Assembly (NCBI GenBank): GCA_947650285.1
Contig: CANTFL010001451.1
Coordinates: 434,001-498,000, forward strand
From: Hyaloperonospora brassicae
Lineage: Eukaryota > Oomycota > Peronosporomycetes > Peronosporales > Peronosporaceae
Direction of reading: 5' to 3'
Length of the DNA: 64,000 nucleotides
Shown here piece by piece: positions 10,969-22,620 of this stretch. The notes beneath the pieces are model-generated. The model was given only the letters and a program-made list of their open reading frames with translations. It made no database searches and was not told the DNA's origin. A program made the position numbers and the translations under genes. The first letter of the stretch is position 1. Each line of letters begins with the position of its first letter.

Positions 10969-12732
10969 TATTGCACCGTAATTTACTCGACGCTGGCTTT
11001 TTGAATGGCTCAGTAGCTGCACGCTTTCTTTGTGATCTGTTGTCGCGGAATGTCGACTGTCGTTTTGGGATGGAAAGTGGCTTTGTTGTCAATGGGTCGG
11101 GCAATGGAACGGATGGGTTTGGCGATCAAAACAAAAAAGATGACGTTTGTGTGTTGACGTTTCGTTGACGATGCAGTAGCAGTGTTATACAAGCGGTCGA
11201 TGGTATGATGAGCGGTACAGCGGTGCAGGGTCAGGAACTTTTCGCGGATGCTCTCGATGAGTGGTAAAGGGTAAGATTGGTGCTTGCGCGCTCGTTCGTT
11301 GCGTTCCGTGTATACTCCGCAAGGCCATGTTTTGACAATATGTGGAGCTCGGCACACTCTCATCGCGTTGGCAGCATAGACAAAATGGTGATCGGAACCA
11401 AAATGATTGGCAAGTCAAAGCACAACAAACAACGTTTGATCGGCTGAGTCCTTACCGCCAGTGCGAATGTCGGAGACACAAGCTTCTTCCTATCAGTTTG
11501 CGACGATCAGCACAGATTCGACTACTGGTGCTTTTGAAACACGTTTGTCGCTCGACCAATTCCAGCAGCCAGTCAAGATGGAGACGACGTCTTTGTTCAT
11601 AAGCTGACAGTGCATCGACCGTGGATATTGCAATGCGTTGTCTCAAGTTAGGTATGTAACGTAAACTGCAGCTCTTCTTCTGTTCATTCAGCTGTAAGAT
11701 GAGGTCTTTGTTAAGTGGTAAGAAATGATTGCTATAACTCTTGTGATATCACCACTGACACGACCCCGAAGGAAGCAGACAGAACGGGTTCTCTTCTACA
11801 TAAAACAAAAGTGCACCGACATTTTTAATTAGAATGTGATACGACATTTTAATATTGCGCTCCACGAGCACAGACATCATATCGACCTGCATCTCCATAA
11901 ACGAAGGGTAAGCTTGTTCGGTTTCACCCTTTTTTAACGGAGTGAAACCGTTTCATCATACTGACTACAAGTACGATGTAAACATCGGGATTATCGATAG
12001 TAAAGACGTCTTACGTTTGACAACGCTATCGCACGCTTGCGATGGAACATGCAAATGGAAGAATGATCGTTCAACTATCGCAAGAAGCTCAACCATCGAT
12101 CGAAGGAACATTGTAGCACCAACGCTGCAGTTGTGTGAGCTCCAGGATGTGGTTCATGAAGCTGTTCAATATACATCTCAACTACTTTGAATGTAGCTAC
12201 ATTCAGAAGGACATAATACATCGCTCAGATGGTAACTCACTTTTCATTTTGCGCTGCATAAGGTCCCGCGGGTAACATTGCATAGCAACTGGTCAAAATT
12301 GTCTACGACACATCATTGAATCAGCACATCAAAACGACGAGTTTCGTCGACGAGTCGGGCTGTTGCATTGGGATACTATACTATTCCTTCTCGGTCGCCC
12401 CTTCGGGTCCATTTGTGGCTTTCGCCTAACTGATTTTTTGTGGCCCAATCCGTTACAAGCGTTACTGAGCTCAGCAGCTTCCAAACCTTTCACCACCTGT
12501 GCCACTACACCAAAGGGCGGAAGCTGACGCTTTACGCGTTTTTACAGGTCGCCGAGCGCAGTGCACACTCGACTGAAAGAATCACAATGCCCTCGGCTGA
12601 GGCTGACCGTCTCGTCACTTAGACAAGTCTTTTGCGGCGCAATCGATCTAGGCTCATCAGGTAGTTGTCGACAACGCTTTCCAGGTCTCTTTAAGCTATA
12701 TGTACTGGCTCGTCGTCGACGAGGGCTTTCTT
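10969..12732. other. Intergenic DNA, no gene recognised
   Basis: Short frames only, none with recognisable similarity. AT content rises toward the right. It contains the LSM8 3' region and the left flank of a solo LTR. No RNA gene was recognised. Confidence 0.5.
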
Positions 12733-13174
12733 TGTAACGGGGTAGCCCGTTACATGAAATTGTCATTAAAACAATTTGACAATAAAGAATATTACGTTGA
12801 ATATTCTTTTAACAATATCACAAGACATGGTGATATTGTTGGGATGACCGAAGGGTCTACTCATTGGTTGATATCGTGAAGATATCAACCCACCAATCGC
12901 TGCTAGACGCGCGCAATGGGTGGTGAGTAGACGTCATCATACATATAGTTATATTAGTATAATTAAGTTAGGACAACAGAGATTCAAGGAGTTATAGCAC
13001 TTAAATATATTAATACAGTTTTACTTTTACCAAGAGACTAGTCTGACTACTTAGTCTCCTCTCCTTCCTCTGTGTTTTCTTTAAGCATCTAGCAGGGCAC
13101 TGTCGACCAATGTCGTCAGTGGAAGTATACTCCGTACTGGTCAACCAGTACGTAGTCAACAGTGCCCCGTTACA
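12733..13174. repeat. Solo LTR of a Ty3/gypsy-type family (same family as the element at 61808)
   Basis: The 442-bp unit begins TGTAACGGGG and ends CCCCGTTACA, a terminal inverted repeat with the TG...CA ends of an LTR. It aligns over most of its length with the LTR at 61808-62199 and partly with 56560-56773. No primer binding site or gag follows, so it is a solo LTR. CTTTC occurs directly after it and again two bases before it, an imperfect target-site trace. It contains several perfect hairpins: 12734-12753 (8 bp), 12785-12808 (9 bp), 12811-12840 (11 bp), 12866-12890 (10 bp) and 13133-13152 (8 bp). Confidence 0.8.
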
Positions 13175-14620
13175 CTTTCGCTAATAGCGAGCGTTGCCCA
13201 ACCCGGGCTAATCTTATTCCTTAGCGTTATAAGTCGACACATCTACAGGCTATGCCTCTTGTGGGTCGACAACAGGCATAATCTAGCTCTCCCACGCACG
13301 AACTTATCTCAGACGTACGCGTCTCTTGGACTTAACACATTCTATAATGTAATGATTTATCTCGTTTGCTGAATCACCGAGCCATCTAAGTGGATCTCTG
13401 TTCGTATCCTGATTCCTTTTACATACACTTAATGAATCAAAGCTCGATCTTTTAACTATAAACCAGAAAGCGTGATGGCTGACTTCATTTCGCCGGCGTC
13501 AGGTCGCCGATTGTCTACTTACGTATAAATTCATTATGAAAAGTATCTACATTACATAATTTCTAGCATAAACTAGTAGTAAATTCGAATACAATATTCT
13601 GTAAGCGGGTAGCATATGGAAATATTGTATGTACAAGTATTTTTAGTAGTGTTTTACAAGTCACTACTCGATCGCTTTACAGGCAATCAAATCAACCAAG
13701 ATAGCCACGAATGTATGGTAGCCCACGGAAGAAGAAGTAGTAATGTGCAAGAAGTTGACATACATCTTTGTCATTGAGATAGACAGAGTAAGAATACAAA
13801 CGTACATACGTGGCATTTACTACAAAAGATCCAGATTTATATACCCGTTCTATAAGCCTAGATGCATTATCTTAATTGCGCTACCTTTGCACGTAAATGC
13901 AATAGAAAATATTGTGCACTATATCTACACTGTCATAAGCGTAGGCAGTACATACTTACATCGGCATAAGCGTGTCGATGTTGCTTTACGCGTTCGCCTT
14001 ACGCGGGCTTCGTCGCTGCGTCTTCTACATTCAACAAAGAAAATGATGGTGTATCATTTGCCAAAATTTCGAACTTTTAGCAGTTTACTGGCCGAATATA
14101 CATTTAAGTAGCAAGAGATGTGCGCGATCAAAGTAAACACGCTATGTGACAATTTTCAATTAAAATCTACGTGTGCAAGAAATGCGAGTCACTCTACTGT
14201 GGTGTAGGGAATTTACGAGCGTGGTGTTACCTACTTTTGACTTCTTTTTAGGAGCTATGACTTCGACAAGAGAAGCCGGAGCACATCAAAGTCGGCGAAT
14301 CGCGACTCGACGAGGGAAGATGCGACGAGAGAGAAAAAAGATGAATCGTCAATCCCACTAGGTATTAGTATAGGACGACGAGGGGATGAAGGAGAACCAC
14401 GCAAGAGTCCTTTTGCAATCAGGGAAAGAAGACGAGATAATCAATACAGAGTGTAATTTTCCAAGTCCAAGACACGTGTACACATTTGAGATAAGTCCCT
14501 GTGTGGGTTGAATTATGCCTGCTGTCGAGCCCGAGGAGTCTAGCTTGTAGAGGTCTCGATTGGAAGCGCCAAGAGTTGAGTTGGCTTGAGGTGACCATTA
14601 CTCGCTTCCAGCAAAATATC
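13175..14620. other. AT-rich intergenic DNA, no gene recognised
   Basis: This AT-rich stretch contains one open frame of about 120 codons (13743-14111) with the biased Ile/Tyr/Arg composition expected of chance frames in AT-rich DNA. I see nothing else that can be named. Its right part leads into a minisatellite. Confidence 0.45.
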
Positions 14621-14885
14621 AGTCTCGTCGCACGGCAAGCCGGCGACCCAGTAGACGGAACCGCTTCAAGTCTCGTCGCACGGCGAGCCGGTGATCCAAT
14701 AGGCGGCACCGCTTTATCGTCTGATCGCACGGCGAGCTAGTGACCCAACAGGCGGCACCGTTTTATATTCTAATCGCACGGCGAGCCAAACTCAATAGAC
14801 GGCACCTCTTTTAGACTCGCTAGCGGCGAGCCAGTAAGCCAATAGACGAGACGGTCCAAAGAATTGTCGAGCGCGAGCCGGTAAG
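14621..14885. repeat. Minisatellite with ~49-bp units (about 5.4 copies)
   Basis: Successive units start near 14621, 14669, 14719, 14768 and 14816, with a partial sixth from 14863. Each carries a core like CGCACGGCGAGCC followed about 10 nt later by CAATAGACGGCACC. Units are 47-50 bp and diverge progressively to the right. The array sits immediately left of the copia-type terminal repeat and may belong to the upstream part of that LTR. Confidence 0.75.
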
Positions 14886-14966
14886 TTTTAACCCTGTGAG
14901 CAATTTCCTAGAAACATTCTGGACAAGGGAAGCTCACGTTACAGTCTAACGGCGTGGTCTTGAACG

Positions 14967-15250
14967 AAGAGACTGGCAATGACCTGCGGCTCCAGGTATT
15001 GTGCAACATGTCACATGATTGATTGATTGATTGGGATTGATGGGGTCGGCAAGAGTTAAGACGGTTCAAGGTTTTTTTCGTGTAAACGTTCCTCCTCGTG
15101 CTACGAGCACGTTGATTGCATGTTGTGAATGACTGGCAACGAATACAAATTGGAATTCGATACACATCAACAACTTGTTCCTCTCCTAATTGTGATAGTA
15201 ACAATCTGTGCTTCGCTACGCTTGCTACCTAAAGAGCGCCGAAGCTGTTA
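14967..15250 (+). repeat. Left terminal repeat (LTR) of the copia element
   Basis: Matches 16866-17148 over its whole length with scattered substitutions, including a GATT microsatellite, the segment CGTGTAAAC and a CTTCGCTACGCTTG block. The true 5' boundary may lie further left, because the right copy is joined to a deletion breakpoint. It ends at GCTGTTA, directly before the primer binding site. Confidence 0.75.
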
Positions 15251-15263
15251 GGTTATGAGCCCA
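15251..15263 (+). other. Primer binding site of the copia element (initiator tRNA-Met half-molecule type)
   Basis: GGTTATGAGCCCA directly follows the left LTR. Its complement contains GGGCTCATAACC, the anticodon stem-loop of initiator tRNA-Met (loop CTCATAA, with the G-C pairs typical of initiators). Drosophila copia primes from the same internal region of a cleaved tRNA. Confidence 0.7.
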
Positions 15264-15505
15264 AAGCCGTTGGCTGAAGCAAGCAATTGTTAAGTCAGAC
15301 CAACAAATAATTGAATTTTATGAGCGAAACTGGCGTCGGAATTGCTCCTAATGCTGGTGCAGCATCTGCAGGCATAATGGTGCCACAAAATCGACGCATG
15401 CGAGGAAACAACAAGCGTTCGCGTTTCGAGGGATCATTCAAGCTGTAATGAGCTGAACTGGAGCTATACCTTGGCGGGAGTCAAATCTGGGGTGTCGTAA
15501 ATGGG

Positions 15506-16173
15506 ATGGAGATGCGACAGGCCTGGGACCGAGCACTACAGAGTCAGTTTGACGATAGAGACCGGTTTGCGCGGGCTTATATTTTAAGTGGGTCACGAGG
15601 ATGTCAAAATGACGATGCAACGAAAGTTTTTCAAAGGCAAAAGAAGCTGAGATGTGGGCGTCGCTGGTGGCTGACAAGACTCAGCGTGACTTTTCCTATG
15701 CCGTACTGTTTTGGCGGCAACTTTATCAGAACTCGCATCGCCGTGGGGAATCTATGTTGGAATACTCGAAGCAGATGGCAAGCTTGCGACAGCATTTGCA
15801 GAGTATGGGTACTGACCACAACATTACGGATGATGAAATGGCCCGACTACTAATCATGGGTGTCGCACTTACCCATCGAGAACTGATTAAACAATTTGAT
15901 CTGCCAACACGACAAGGTAAACCACCTACACTCCAACAGATCATAAAATCGCCACGGTCACGTGACGAGCGCGACAAGATGGTGAATCAAACTACTGGTG
16001 CGATAGACGGTGACACAAGAGCTGTAGCCATGAACGTCGGCAATTTGTCCAGATGTCCATTACGTCAAGGAGTTGTAAAATCATCCAAGAAGATCAAGTG
16101 CTTTAACTTTGGTAAGAATGGTCATTTTCGCAGGGACTGTTGTCAATTCAAGAAGAAGCAGATGAAGTCTTAG
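15506..16173 (+). pseudogene. Copia gag remnant
   Basis: Two frames joined by a frameshift near 15650. The main part (15652-16173) has a copia-type gag helix region (FWRQLYQNSHRRGESMLEYS) and a zinc knuckle KCFNFGKNGHFRRDC. The second Cys of the CCHC motif is replaced by Phe, so the knuckle is probably inactive. It is followed by a stop. Confidence 0.7.
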
Positions 16174-16317
16174 GAAAACAATCGAAACAAATTTAACACG
16201 AGAAAGAAAGACAAAATACATCAAAGAAGAAATGGGTAAGAGGCAGCACAGACATCGGTAAACTTGATGAAAGCTAACTTCGACCAAGGAACGAGCAGCA
16301 GTGACAGCGACGAAGAA

Positions 16318-16858
16318 TCATCTACAATGGTGGCCATGGTAATGAAAAAGAAAATTCACGGGGACTCTTGGACATTTATGCTGGACTGTGGCAGCACCAC
16401 TCATGTGTGCGTGCAGCGCGACAGGTTCACAAACCTGTAGAAGTCCAAAGCACAGATGACAGTGTGAACAGGTCAGAAGACAAAAGGTTCAATCACTGGA
16501 TCAGTGATTAGACGCGCTATGAACTCTCATGCGACGGACACAATAAAGGTGCATTTAGATAATGTCGAATATGCTCCTCGAGAATCAACCAATCTGATCA
16601 GTCTAGGAAGGATGGAAAAGAAAAAGTGGGTACACTCATTTATTCCGCCAACTATGATCCCGATAAACATCTGGTTAGATCGTGGATCAGAGCGGCTGGT
16701 GTCCAATAAGAAGGGAGACCACTATTAGATGCAATCATCGGAGACATTGGTCGTTGATGACGATTTATCGATGTTAACCCTTAACGCCGATGCTAGTCCG
16801 GTGATGCGGTGACACGAGCGTTTAGATCATCTCAACATTTCTACCATCAAGCACATGA
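16318..16858 (+). pseudogene. Copia protease and pre-integrase remnant
   Basis: A protease-like start (WTFMLDCGSTTHVC) is followed by a stop, then by a copia protease C-terminal signature (LDNVEYAPRESTNLISLGRM), then by a GAG-pre-integrase scrap near 16815. The active-site triad reads Asp-Cys-Gly instead of Asp-Ser/Thr-Gly. The fragment is interrupted by several stops. Confidence 0.65.
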
Positions 16859-16865
16859 CTGACAA

Positions 16866-17148
16866 AAAAGAGACTGGCGATGACCTGCGGCTCCAGGAAT
16901 TGTGAGATCTGTCACTTGATTGATTGATTGAGATTGATGGGGTCGGCAAGAGTGAAGACGGTTCAAGGGTTTTTTCGTGTAAACATTCCTCCTCGTGCTA
17001 CAAGCACGTTGATTGCATGTTGTGAATGACTGACAGCGAATATCGCTTTGGAATTTGCCACACACCAACAACTTTTTCCTCGCCTAATTGTGATAGTAAA
17101 ACTTTGTGCTTCGCTACGCTTGATCCATGATGAGCGCTAAAGCTGTTA
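16866..17148 (+). repeat. Right terminal repeat (LTR) of the copia element
   Basis: Direct repeat of 14967-15250 in the same orientation, ending at the same GCTGTTA. It joins the internal remnant without a polypurine tract, which suggests that a deletion removed most of pol together with the LTR start. Confidence 0.75.
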
Positions 17149-17235
17149 GAACCAAGGACACCGTAAGCCTTTTCCTCAGGCGTATTCTGCGCCCGGTGAC
17201 CTTTAAAAGCGTGAAAACGCCGACGTATACCAATT

Positions 17236-17415
17236 GTTACGAGGTCACAGGATTAGAGGAACGGAAGCTGCTGATTTCAGGCAGTATTCTCGAAAAGAGG
17301 GTGAGTGGTAGGAGGTATTCAGCTAGGCGAGTCACAACTGAACCTGAAGGGGCGAGCTGCGAAGGGTATTTACCCGACGAAAAAAGCCTAAATGCGCCGG
17401 CTAGCTCGACGATTG
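17236..17415 (+). repeat. Dispersed repeat, copy 1 (unknown family)
   Basis: This segment aligns with 19221-19405 in the same orientation. Shared landmarks are GAGGTCAC, GGCTGCTGAAATTAGGCAGG-like text, AGGCGAGT..CACAAC and AACCYGAAG. Identity is moderate with small indels, so the copies are old. The family is not recognised. Confidence 0.55.
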
Positions 17416-19220
17416 TTGTGTTGTTACGTTGAGACTATATTGCCCCAGATCTGACTAACTACTATACCACACTACATACCATCGTGGTGAATGAAAGAAT
17501 TGGTCTATCTATAGGCTCTCAGGGCAGTTTATTGGGGTTATAGCTGCTGCAATCCTTTAAAATGCAGCACGCGTGTTTGATAATAGCGAACATGTATTTT
17601 CTTGCTGCAGATATTCACTTATTGGTCAGATTCGCACTCACATTGTTACCTGATGTCTCACCTTATCGCTTTGGACGCGTCACGAGTCCACGATGGACCA
17701 CAACATAAGTCATACAATTAGAGACATGTCACCGTACCGTAGCTCCTGTCTTCTTGAATATGTTGAAACCGACATGCAATATCACTCACAAGAGCCGTGC
17801 CCATTTTAAAAACCATATCATATTGAATGTAAGCAAGCACTGGGAAGTAAATGATAATGGTCACGCTATAAATGTTGTATTCATATCGCTACTGTACCTG
17901 TTTGTGAATTACTTTTCAATAGCTATCAACGTTGATGCGACCATACTTCCTAAGAAAGATGGAATACGATGTTTCGTACCTCGCGAATACTCCTCGATTG
18001 ATTAAAATTGACGTGATTAAGCCAACGGGTTACTATCACAATAGTCATGCCTATCGGGATCGAGCTTCTCCTAGTAAGTATATCCGGCGAAAACGCGAGT
18101 TTTGAGTGCTAACGCACACATCGCACCTTTAACATCAACTACAATCACGAAAGTATAGAGCACAAGAAGCGTTAAGTTGAATCGGTATACGATTACCGAA
18201 TGTAACTAGTCACTTCTGAATTGCAAGACAGCTCGTATATTTTCCCAGTTAGATGTGATTTGATTATATGTTTGCATGTAGTACAACTTACAATGAGACG
18301 GTAAGTGTTTGAAAGATGAAGTACCGTATCACTATGGCAAAAAGCAAAAACCAGTCGCTATATCGAGGATAAAGTTGCACGATTGCATAAACTATCCTCT
18401 ATATGACGGCTTATTTTCACACGATAGCACGATTAATCGTTGATCCTAATTCGCATGATCTGCCATGCAGGTAAGTGACTAGCACCTTTTACTGTATTGT
18501 TGTTGCACTTGTATTAACAGACGAAATAATCGTTGGAAGACGTAGCAGTCAGGGATCGCCAATTAAAGGGACTGTAAATATTGTATGGAGTTTTTCAAAT
18601 GACAGGTGGTGATGAATACCAGATTGGATATTCGGATTGTACGATTCATCAATGGCAAGTCAGAGTAGATTAATGTATGTCTTTAAGCTGGACTGAGGAC
18701 GCTGTCGCCAGTGCAGACAAGAATTTTTGTATTGAGATAAATAAGACATTCTGCTCAAACGTGTTCATTTATTGCGCTGGGTGAAATAGAGTGTCGATCT
18801 GTTTTGACATAACAATATAGGGCAGCGGGGTATAGAGAGAGTAAGAGCCACCCACGTGACTTTTACTAGGAGAGCGTACGAGATATGTATACAGCGTAGA
18901 GTTTTGATTCATGATATTCACGTACACTCTTTCGAGAAGTCCCTGCGTGGAGTAAATTCTGTTTATCCTCTTACCTCGAGAAGTATGTATGTAAATAATT
19001 TGACTGGTAGCCCCAAGATAACAAGAAGGCTCGGGGTGGGACTTTGCAACAATCAATGGTGGCGTCTTGGAATTTGACAATGAGATACCTAAAGACGACA
19101 CCCTTACGACTTGTCCAAAGACAATCCGGTGGGCCATAGCTGAGGATACCGTACTCTCCTGGCCGTTGCAAGCTGCGCCAAGTGGCCTATAGAAGCGCGA
19201 TAGCGTCAAAGTCAAACCTT
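17416..19220. other. Intergenic DNA between two dispersed repeat copies
   Basis: No coding region recognised. Because related ~180-bp sequences bound this interval in direct orientation, it could be the remains of an element flanked by terminal repeats. I see no gag or pol similarity inside. Confidence 0.35.
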
Positions 19221-19405
19221 TGTTGTGAGGTCACATAAGGTGAGAGGTTTCTAGGCTGCTGAAATTAGGCAGGGTTCTGAAAGAATTGGTTGTGGGGTGC
19301 CGGTCAGGCGAGTGCCACAACTTAACCCGAAGAGACGAGTCGCAAAGTGGTATCGTATATCCCAACGCAACAGCCCAACCCGACGGCTATACTCGGCGAT
19401 TTTGT
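19221..19405 (+). repeat. Dispersed repeat, copy 2 (unknown family)
   Basis: Homologous to 17236-17415 in the same orientation, with about one substitution in every three to four positions by eye and a few indels. No coding potential is evident in either copy. Confidence 0.55.
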
Positions 19406-21534
19406 CGCGATATTGAGCTTTCGTACAATGATAACGCACTACCGTTCACCATAAGTATGTACTTAGCCGAAGCAAATTGAAGACAAACTCATGCCAACTA
19501 ATGACAATATCAAATATATTTATATATTGTCAGTAAAAAGACTATTATGGTTTACATCAAGTCGATGGTGCATAATTTTATACAAATCATTTATATCTTC
19601 ATTAGGAGCTGATCACTCAAGTTTGCGCTACGGATGAAATTTATTGCTTTTAATCCTATGGCCAAAATCTTGTTGAAAAGCCAATTTGACAAATCAAGGT
19701 TTCGCAGATCTTCCTACGCGCGCCCTGCTTCTAAAGTTGCGCAAGAACAACCGTAATCATATCTAGTGACGATTTATCGGTAAACGAAACTTTTTTCTCC
19801 GTGATGGCGGCATTTTATTGTATCAGCGTAAAGTGATGAGAACGATGCTAGTATAATGTGACTATCGTCACAATATTATGAAACTTGTGGTGTTTACCTG
19901 GATACTGTTTTGAGAGTTACTATTTCGTGTGCAACTGGGTACTGAGTGTACTCCCGTGAAGTCTACTAGGTAGTGCTAATTTAGTGAATAGGTGTGGTCG
20001 GGCTAGAAGGTTCTTTGCATATCCAAACATGTGGCTGAAGCAGAGGACGCTGCACTGAAATAGCTTACTTTGTTATCGGTAAGCCACTAAGAAAGTCCCA
20101 GCCGGGGGCCGAAACGCTTCTGGCACGCGTCCGACTACAAAGTATTTGTCACTTGTTTTTCGTTTTCTACATGTTGCCGTCTACAAGTTTTGATTGGAAC
20201 GGGGCAACAGAAGCGTGTACTAGCTCAATACAGGGCTAGATACGCGGATCGATGTGTACGCAGTTACCTCGTATCGCGTTCGCCGTACATGCATAGAAAG
20301 GTGAGATTACTTGATGAACACGCGTAGAAGAATGTAAAGTAAAATGTGTCGTATAGATCGAGTCTCATTAGTATGTTTCTCTGATCTTCTTCTTTGGAAG
20401 TATTTGATAGCAAAGTCCAGATGTAGCTTTCACTCGCCACCCATAGCGCGCGTATAGCAGCGTGGTGATCTAGTTGGTCGATATAATGATTGATGTCAAT
20501 CGATTCGTAAAGCAACTCTGGGTTCTAGCTGGAACGATTCCATTCATTAACATTCAACCTATTTTCTGTCAGCAAAATATTCGGAGAATATAATCAATTG
20601 ATGTAATAGACACAGTGACCCATTGTTTGTCTAAATGTCATGCGAAGGGCTCATTCCGTCACATATGATTCTGTGTTGAGACGATCGAGCTTGAAAACAA
20701 TTTGGTAGACAGTTATGCGGGTCATCGTGTATGTGTCCCTTCCTTCAGGCTATTAGATATAATGGTTTGGACAATTATGCTTGATCAGATAACTGATTAG
20801 CGTTAAAGCAATCATACCATATCAGTAATTGCTCGTGCAGAAATGATTAAGGGTAAAGGAGTCGTTGACAACAGCGATGTGCATTACGGTCACAACCTAC
20901 ATTAGCATTTTGTCGCTTTCGCCAGCGACATCGTTGTAGTCTAGTGACTTGCTATGCTATTCGGTGACAATATACCGTTGGTCGGTTTGTGGGTACGTCC
21001 AGGGTAGCAGTGCTGAGCGAGCTATGAAATTTTGTTTTGTTTGGTTGGTCCAGCCGGTACAATTAGTTCTTTTAACGACCTATTATTTTCCTCTTCGAGT
21101 CGGCCCTACACATCGCTTTCCGGTCGTAGGTATCGTCCCTTGAGACGGGCATTACTCACCGAGTTCTCTGGATGCCTGCCAGGTCGGATAGCCCAACGAT
21201 TCTGTGATAGGGTATACGATGTGCTTCTTTATGAGGCCTTACTAGCTGGTATCGGTGTTCCCGGGAGAATACATGTTTTCTAGTTTCTCGCGCACATTTT
21301 CTATGTACATTAAGTTTGTCGTAGAGGAGATCGAACCCGCGCCCACTTACTTGGCACGAGCGATGCGTAAGCGAGGCACCAGGAAACAACTCCTATGCAA
21401 ACTACAGTGCTAAAGTGATTCCAATACTTTTTGTTGCCGTCGAGATTCTTTTTTCCTATGTAGACACACCTGGGGTATTGATCGACGTGGACAGGCAGCT
21501 CGCAGTGCACGAAAAATCCTTGGTATAACTTGCG

Positions 21535-21606
21535 TGTTACAGACTTGACCATGTAGACACTGTGTTTGCATGTTACAGACTTGACCATGTAGACACTGTG
21601 TTTGCA
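21535..21606. repeat. Perfect tandem duplication of a 36-bp unit
   Basis: Units 21535-21570 and 21571-21606 are identical, starting TGTTACAGACTTGACC and ending TGTGTTTGCA. Perfect identity suggests a recent duplication. Confidence 0.9.
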
Positions 21607-22025
21607 TGAGCATCAAACCTGTAACATATAGCGCGCGTGTATTCTCGACCTCTGTCGGAGCCCGAGCATCTACTAACTGCGACAGTAGACATGCAAAAAT
21701 TAGGCCTTGCATCAAGCCCCAATCATCAATTTTGCTCAAAACAATCGTGAGCAAACAGACTTGGCCTACCATCGAAGTGCAAACGTTTCTTCTCGTGGAC
21801 ACGCGAAAGTGACGCATTGACCATTCGGTCTTGAGAAATCGTTCTGTACATAGATGCGGACGCTACAGTAGCTGACCATGGATGAAGACAAACGCAAGAT
21901 TGGCTGAACCATCCTGGTTGTAGCTCGCCAATGACGGCGCCTTTGTGACCTACTCGAGATCATGCAAAAACCTGATCAAAGGTTGGCACAACTTGGTGCG
22001 ATGTGGTCGAACGCATGGCATGCAT

Positions 22026-22065
22026 GATCGATAGCACGGCCTACGTAAATACCGTGCTATCGATC
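22026..22065. other. Perfect 14-bp hairpin
   Basis: GATCGATAGCACGG (22026-22039) pairs with CCGTGCTATCGATC (22052-22065) around a 12-nt loop. No gene lies within 500 bp and no poly-T follows. It may be the core of a small foldback element. Confidence 0.8.
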
Positions 22066-22620
22066 TAAGATCTTGAAAATATATGGAAAGTATCTTGTAG
22101 TCGGGCACTCGTTGATACCATTTCTCAGGTTGTTTGTTTGCATCAAACGTCATCCGGATTGCGTGAATGCATGTGAGGTGTTGTTGAGTTCTTCTCACAG
22201 GGTTTTGCTGCTCAGCCTTGATCCTGAGACCGCGCCGTTTCTTCTGCACTTACGCTACCTAATGCCCGTGACGTTACACGTAGCCGACGCCGGTAGCATT
22301 GTGCAAGGGCAGCAGCATCGATATATATTCTGCTAATGCAAATATAATGCAGTAAACAAGAGACGCAGGTGTCATTAGTGACTGTCACAGCCCCGTTCTT
22401 TCCACCATCAATCGCTGACGTCGCTTTCAGTGCACGACCGTATGCGATAAATCTTTTGTCCCGTCATTTGTTGCAACTACAACATGGATAGATCTGGTCA
22501 CGTTGAAGTTGGGCTCTCCGCTGCACGACCCTTTGCTCCTGAAACCGCGAATATTAGTTGTGCCAGGTTTGTCAACAAAACAATTACTATCAAGCGCTTC
22601 GTCCTCCTTTGGTAAACAAT

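Larger units (their letters stand above)
14967..17148 (+). mobile_element. Decayed, internally deleted Ty1/copia element
   Basis: Two direct repeats of about 284 bp (14967-15250 and 16866-17148) flank a short internal region. Directly after the left repeat is GGTTATGAGCCCA, a copia-type primer binding site. The internal part has a gag remnant with a degenerate zinc knuckle, a protease-like remnant, and a GAG-pre-integrase scrap (ERLDHLNISTIKHM) that runs straight into the right repeat. Integrase core, reverse transcriptase and RNase H are missing. Multiple stops and at least one frameshift show that it is dead. Confidence 0.8.
19406..22620. other. Intergenic DNA with a tandem duplication and a strong hairpin
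   Basis: No gene recognised. The two features seen are a perfect 36-bp tandem duplication at 21535-21606 and a 14-bp perfect stem at 22026-22065, each listed separately. The part before 21 kb is AT-rich. Confidence 0.5.

Noticed and set aside
21325..21350. Minus-strand GGTTCGATC resembling a tRNA B box
   Set aside because: The T-stem does not pair and no A box, anticodon arm or acceptor stem can be drawn, so no tRNA is called.
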